A stretch of 17,598 nucleotides of DNA, taken from assembly GCA_936924635.1 (NCBI GenBank), contig CAKZHP010000136.1:1-17598 (forward strand), written 5' to 3'. Below, piece after piece: positions 14,799 through 17,598 of this stretch. Under the pieces are notes generated by a model, which made no database searches, was not told the DNA's origin, and saw only the letters and a program-made list of their open reading frames with translations. Made by a program: the position numbers and the translations under genes. Origin of the DNA: an uncultured Propionibacteriaceae bacterium. Its GTDB lineage: Bacteria; Actinomycetota; Actinomycetes; Propionibacteriales; Propionibacteriaceae. The first letter of the stretch is position 1; the number at the start of each line of letters is the position of its first letter.

Positions 14799-17598
14799 GG
14801 CGCGTCCTCGCCGGGCTGGCCGCTGCCGCACTGGCCCTCGCCCTGGCCCTGCTGCCGACGCCTGCCCGGGCCGACGAGCAGCCCACGACCGCCGCCGGGC
14901 GCTTCGGCGCCTGTCTCGCCAGCGGCAAGCAGGGCGACCTGCTGCTGCTGGTCGACGAGTCCGCCTCCCTCAAGACCAACGACCCCGGCAAGGGCAGGGT
15001 CGCCGCCTCCGAGCAGCTGATGCGCGGCCTCGCGGCGCTGGCCGCCCAGGGCGTCACCGTCGACGTGCGGATCGACACGTTCGCGACGGCGTACGCGAAC
15101 GGGGCGGGCTGGGCCACGCTGAACGAAGCGGCCCTGCCGGGCGTGCTCTCCCAGGTGGCCGCTCTGGCGGGCAAGGAGAACGGCACCGGCACCGACTACT
15201 GGCTCGCCCTCGACGGCGCCCGGATGCACCTCGCCGAGAAGGCCGCCGGGGGGCCGCGCTGCCAGGCTGTGCTCTTCTTCAGCGACGGCGAGATGGACAT
15301 CGACCGGGGGCCGGGGGAGAACGACTACAACGTCGCACCGAGGCCGTACGACCCGGGCAACAAGCTGCGCACCCCGGCAGACCGGGCCCAGGCCAACGCC
15401 CGCGCCACCGAGTCCCTGTGCCGTGCGGGCGGACTCGCCGACCAGCTCCGCTCCTCGGGCGTGGCCCTGTTCGGCATCGGTCTCCAGGGCCCCAACCCCG
15501 GCAAGTTCGACCTGATGCGGGGGATCGTCACCGGCCGGAACACGGCTGGGGCCTGCGGAGCGGTGCAAGACCCGGTGCCAGGTGACTTCTACCTCGCCAC
15601 GGGTGTCGGCGACCTGCTGCTCGCCTTTGACCAGGTGACCCGCCCGGGCCGCATCACCGAGCGTGACGTCTGCCAGGGTGACGTGTGCCCCCAGGGCGCC
15701 CACGCCTTCGTGCTCGACGCCTCCGTGGGCCGGGTGGAGGTGCTGGCTACCTCGTCCGGCCAGGGGCCGGCGCCACAGGTCGTGGTCATCGACCCGGCCG
15801 GGCGGCGGCTCGTCGTGCCTCCGGGCACCTCCGGGGTGCAGAAGCTCGGCCTGCCCGGCACGAACGCGACCGCCGAGTGGCTCGAGCCCAGGTCGACTCG
15901 TCTGGTGATGGCCCGCGACGGGTCGCAGACCTGGACCGGCCAGTGGCAGGTCGTGTTCGTCGACCCGACGTCGCAGAGCAACGGCGCCAAGAGCAAGACC
16001 AGCCTGCGGATCGTCGGCGACCTGCGACCGGCCTGGGTGGAGCAAGAGGCGCCGAGGGAGTGGCGGCAGGGCGGCGACCCGGTGCGCCTGCAGATCGGGC
16101 TGGTCGACGGGGCGGGCAAGCAGGTGCCGGCCACATCGGTCCTCGGCTCCATGCGTCTCTCGGTCGACGTCGTCACCGCCGCCGGCACCTCCAAGCGGCT
16201 GGCCACGCTCGACCAGTCGAGCATCGCGGCCCCCGTGGTCGTGCGCCCTGACGACCTGGCCCTGGACACCACGACGCTGTCGCTGGTGCTCGACGTGACC
16301 ACCCGGGGCACCACGGACCCGCAGGGGCGGCCCGTCAGCGGCACCGCCCTCGCCACGCAGCGGGTCGACGTGCCGGTCTCGGTGCTGCCGCCGCTCGGCT
16401 ACCCGTCGGTCGCCGCCGCCCCCGTGCAGTTCGGTCGCGCGGAAGGGCCCGCGCGGCTCAGCGCCGCTGTCACCGTGACCGGCGGCGGGTGCGTGTGGCT
16501 CCCGGATGGCACCACGCAGGTCAGGGGTGCACCCGACGGCGTCACCGACATCGCGGTGAGCAGCACCGCCAACGCGGCCGGCAGCTGCGTGAAGGTGGCG
16601 GACGGCCAGCGCGCCGAGCTGCCCGTCACGCTGACCACCGGCCAGGCCGGCAACGGCGGCGTCACCGGGGAGATGACCGTCTGGTTCGCCCCGCGGGAGG
16701 ACCCGTCCCAGCCGCGCCAGGTGCAGGTGCCCTTCCAGGCGTCGCTGGTCAAGCCCCTCAACCAGACGAACTTCTTGCTCGTGCTGATCGCCGGGCTGCT
16801 GCTGGGGCCGGGCATCCCCCTGGCTCTGCTCTACCTCTTCCGTCACCTGGTGGCCGCCAGGATCCCGGGGGAGTCCCTGCTCGTCACCCCGGTGTCCGTG
16901 TCGCTCGGCAGCGGCGGCCGCCTGCTGCGAGAGGGGGCACCGCTCGCACCGCAGCCCGGTGATCTCTCGCAGATCCTTCCCGGCACGGGCCGCCCCCTGC
17001 GTTCGGTCGACGTCGCGTCGGGCGTGCGGCTGCGCACCCGCACCGGCTGGTCTCCGATCGCTGCGCCGTACGTCGTCGCCGAGACCCCTGGCGCCGTGGC
17101 GGTGTCTGACACGGCCCGGGCCCCGGAGGCCAAGACCGGCTTCGCGCGGCTGCCCGTCGCCGTGCAGAACCACTGGCTGCTCGTGCAGCGGCACGACGAG
17201 CCAGCCGACCGCGCCACCCTGGTGCTGATCGCGGGCGCGAGCGCGTCGGCGGCGCAGCGGCAGGAGCTGTACGACTCCGCAGCAGCACGCGCCGAGCAGT
17301 CGTTCACCGCCCTCGCTGCCGCCCGCCCTGCCGGAGGAGCCGAGAACGGGCCCGCAGCGACGCCGTTCGGGAGCGGGCCGGTCGCGCCCGTCGACAACCC
17401 GTTCGGCGGGGCCACTCAGGCGCCCCCGCCGGGTTCGGCTGGCCCCGACAACCCCTTCGGCGGAGCCCAGACGACCGCGGCTGGCGGCCCCTTCGGAGCG
17501 GCGTCCTCGGGCGACCCGTTCGGCACCGGACGTCCCGCGACCGGGCAGGCCACGCACCCCGCGGCGCCGGCACAACCGGCCCCCACCGGGCCGGGCCA
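14795..17598 (+). CDS. Membrane-anchored extracellular vWA-domain protein with cytosolic PFG-repeat tail (3' end beyond window)
   Basis: 934 codons are open to the window edge with no stop. GTG 14795 overlaps the previous stop (GTGA). A Sec signal peptide (VRRVLAGLAAAALALALALL, then PTPARA) probably cleaves after A26. The vWA domain spans about 47-280: the metal-site motif DESAS at 54-58, the threonine region GTGTDY at 130-135 and FFSDGE at 161-166, which are the three MIDAS elements. Beta-rich extracellular modules follow from about 285 to 655 with scattered cysteines. One membrane helix (about 660-684, FLLVLIAGLLLGPGIPLALLYLF) is followed by RHLVAAR and a cytosolic region of at least 250 residues. 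Its last 80 residues are disordered with repeated PFG motifs. MIDAS vWA domains bind protein ligands through a divalent metal. The partner is unknown; the two small membrane proteins encoded just upstream are the obvious candidates. Confidence 0.88.
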   Translation, partial: MRRVLAGLAAAALALALALLPTPARADEQPTTAAGRFGACLASGKQGDLLLLVDESASLKTNDPGKGRVAASEQLMRGLAALAAQGVTVDVRIDTFATAYANGAGWATLNEAALPGVLSQVAALAGKENGTGTDYWLALDGARMHLAEKAAGGPRCQAVLFFSDGEMDIDRGPGENDYNVAPRPYDPGNKLRTPADRAQANARATESLCRAGGLADQLRSSGVALFGIGLQGPNPGKFDLMRGIVTGRNTAGACGAVQDPVPGDFYLATGVGDLLLAFDQVTRPGRITERDVCQGDVCPQGAHAFVLDASVGRVEVLATSSGQGPAPQVVVIDPAGRRLVVPPGTSGVQKLGLPGTNATAEWLEPRSTRLVMARDGSQTWTGQWQVVFVDPTSQSNGAKSKTSLRIVGDLRPAWVEQEAPREWRQGGDPVRLQIGLVDGAGKQVPATSVLGSMRLSVDVVTAAGTSKRLATLDQSSIAAPVVVRPDDLALDTTTLSLVLDVTTRGTTDPQGRPVSGTALATQRVDVPVSVLPPLGYPSVAAAPVQFGRAEGPARLSAAVTVTGGGCVWLPDGTTQVRGAPDGVTDIAVSSTANAAGSCVKVADGQRAELPVTLTTGQAGNGGVTGEMTVWFAPREDPSQPRQVQVPFQASLVKPLNQTNFLLVLIAGLLLGPGIPLALLYLFRHLVAARIPGESLLVTPVSVSLGSGGRLLREGAPLAPQPGDLSQILPGTGRPLRSVDVASGVRLRTRTGWSPIAAPYVVAETPGAVAVSDTARAPEAKTGFARLPVAVQNHWLLVQRHDEPADRATLVLIAGASASAAQRQELYDSAAARAEQSFTALAAARPAGGAENGPAATPFGSGPVAPVDNPFGGATQAPPPGSAGPDNPFGGAQTTAAGGPFGAASSGDPFGTGRPATGQATHPAAPAQPAPTGPG
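17363..17524 (+). repeat. PFG short-motif repeat region in the vWA protein tail
   Basis: The phenylalanines of five PFG motifs lie at residues 858, 870, 888, 900 and 909, reading TPFG, NPFG, NPFG, GPFG and DPFG in order. They are separated by Gly/Ala/Pro/Thr-rich spacers of 9-18 residues. Two copies are DNPFGGA. The array may go on past the window edge. Confidence 0.85.

Noticed and set aside
14720..17575. Minus-strand open frame of 951 codons opposite the vWA gene
   Set aside because: It is the shadow of the plus-strand vWA frame, which has a signal peptide, MIDAS motif, membrane helix and coupled start.

Overview
The window is high-GC (about 70% by eye), densely coding DNA with a strong G/C preference at third codon positions, GTG starts and overlapping stop/start junctions. 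With an NrdR-controlled class II (B12-dependent) ribonucleotide reductase, a DUF2752 protein and a DUF4349 lipoprotein, this points to an actinobacterium, probably Propionibacteriales-like. The genus cannot be read from the sequence. No rRNA, tRNA, CRISPR array, insertion sequence or phage gene was seen.

Layout. (1) 1-1263: a divergent pair. On the minus strand is the N-terminal part of a Gly/Ser/Tyr/Gln-rich low-complexity protein that runs off the left edge and carries 60-bp coding tandem repeats. On the plus strand is a small DUF2752 membrane protein. (2) 1264-5070: the nrdR-nrdJ operon, with a well-formed promoter whose predicted start lies inside an NrdR box, and a perfect 16-bp terminator stem after nrdJ. 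(3) 5071-7230: a broken small gene, a TrmD-GNAT fusion gene that looks leaderless and lies outside the usual ribosomal-protein operon, and a hemerythrin-like pseudogene in three frames. (4) 7231-9371, minus strand: a zinc alcohol/formaldehyde-type dehydrogenase and an SDR oxidoreductase sharing an ATGA junction. (5) 9592-10990: two overlapping 41-residue ORFs divergent from a LysR regulator, then a decayed C-terminal scrap of an ATP-grasp-like gene. (6) 11105-12133: a DUF4349 lipoprotein. (7) 12423-13496: a PfkB-family sugar kinase. (8) 13654-17598: a tightly overlapping three-gene operon of two small three-helix membrane proteins and a large secreted-domain vWA protein cut by the right edge.

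The most interesting part is the last operon. All three products carry short [D/N]PF motifs in segments predicted to be cytosolic and disordered: at the extreme N-termini of the two small proteins, and as a PFG repeat series in the C-terminal tail of the vWA protein. This looks like one membrane assembly sharing a cytosolic docking motif. Its function is unknown to me and the system probably continues beyond the window.

Two other window-scale patterns stand out. Remnants of at least three broken genes sit in the gaps between intact genes. The palindrome CGTACG occurs roughly 35-40 times by hand count, several times more than base composition predicts.
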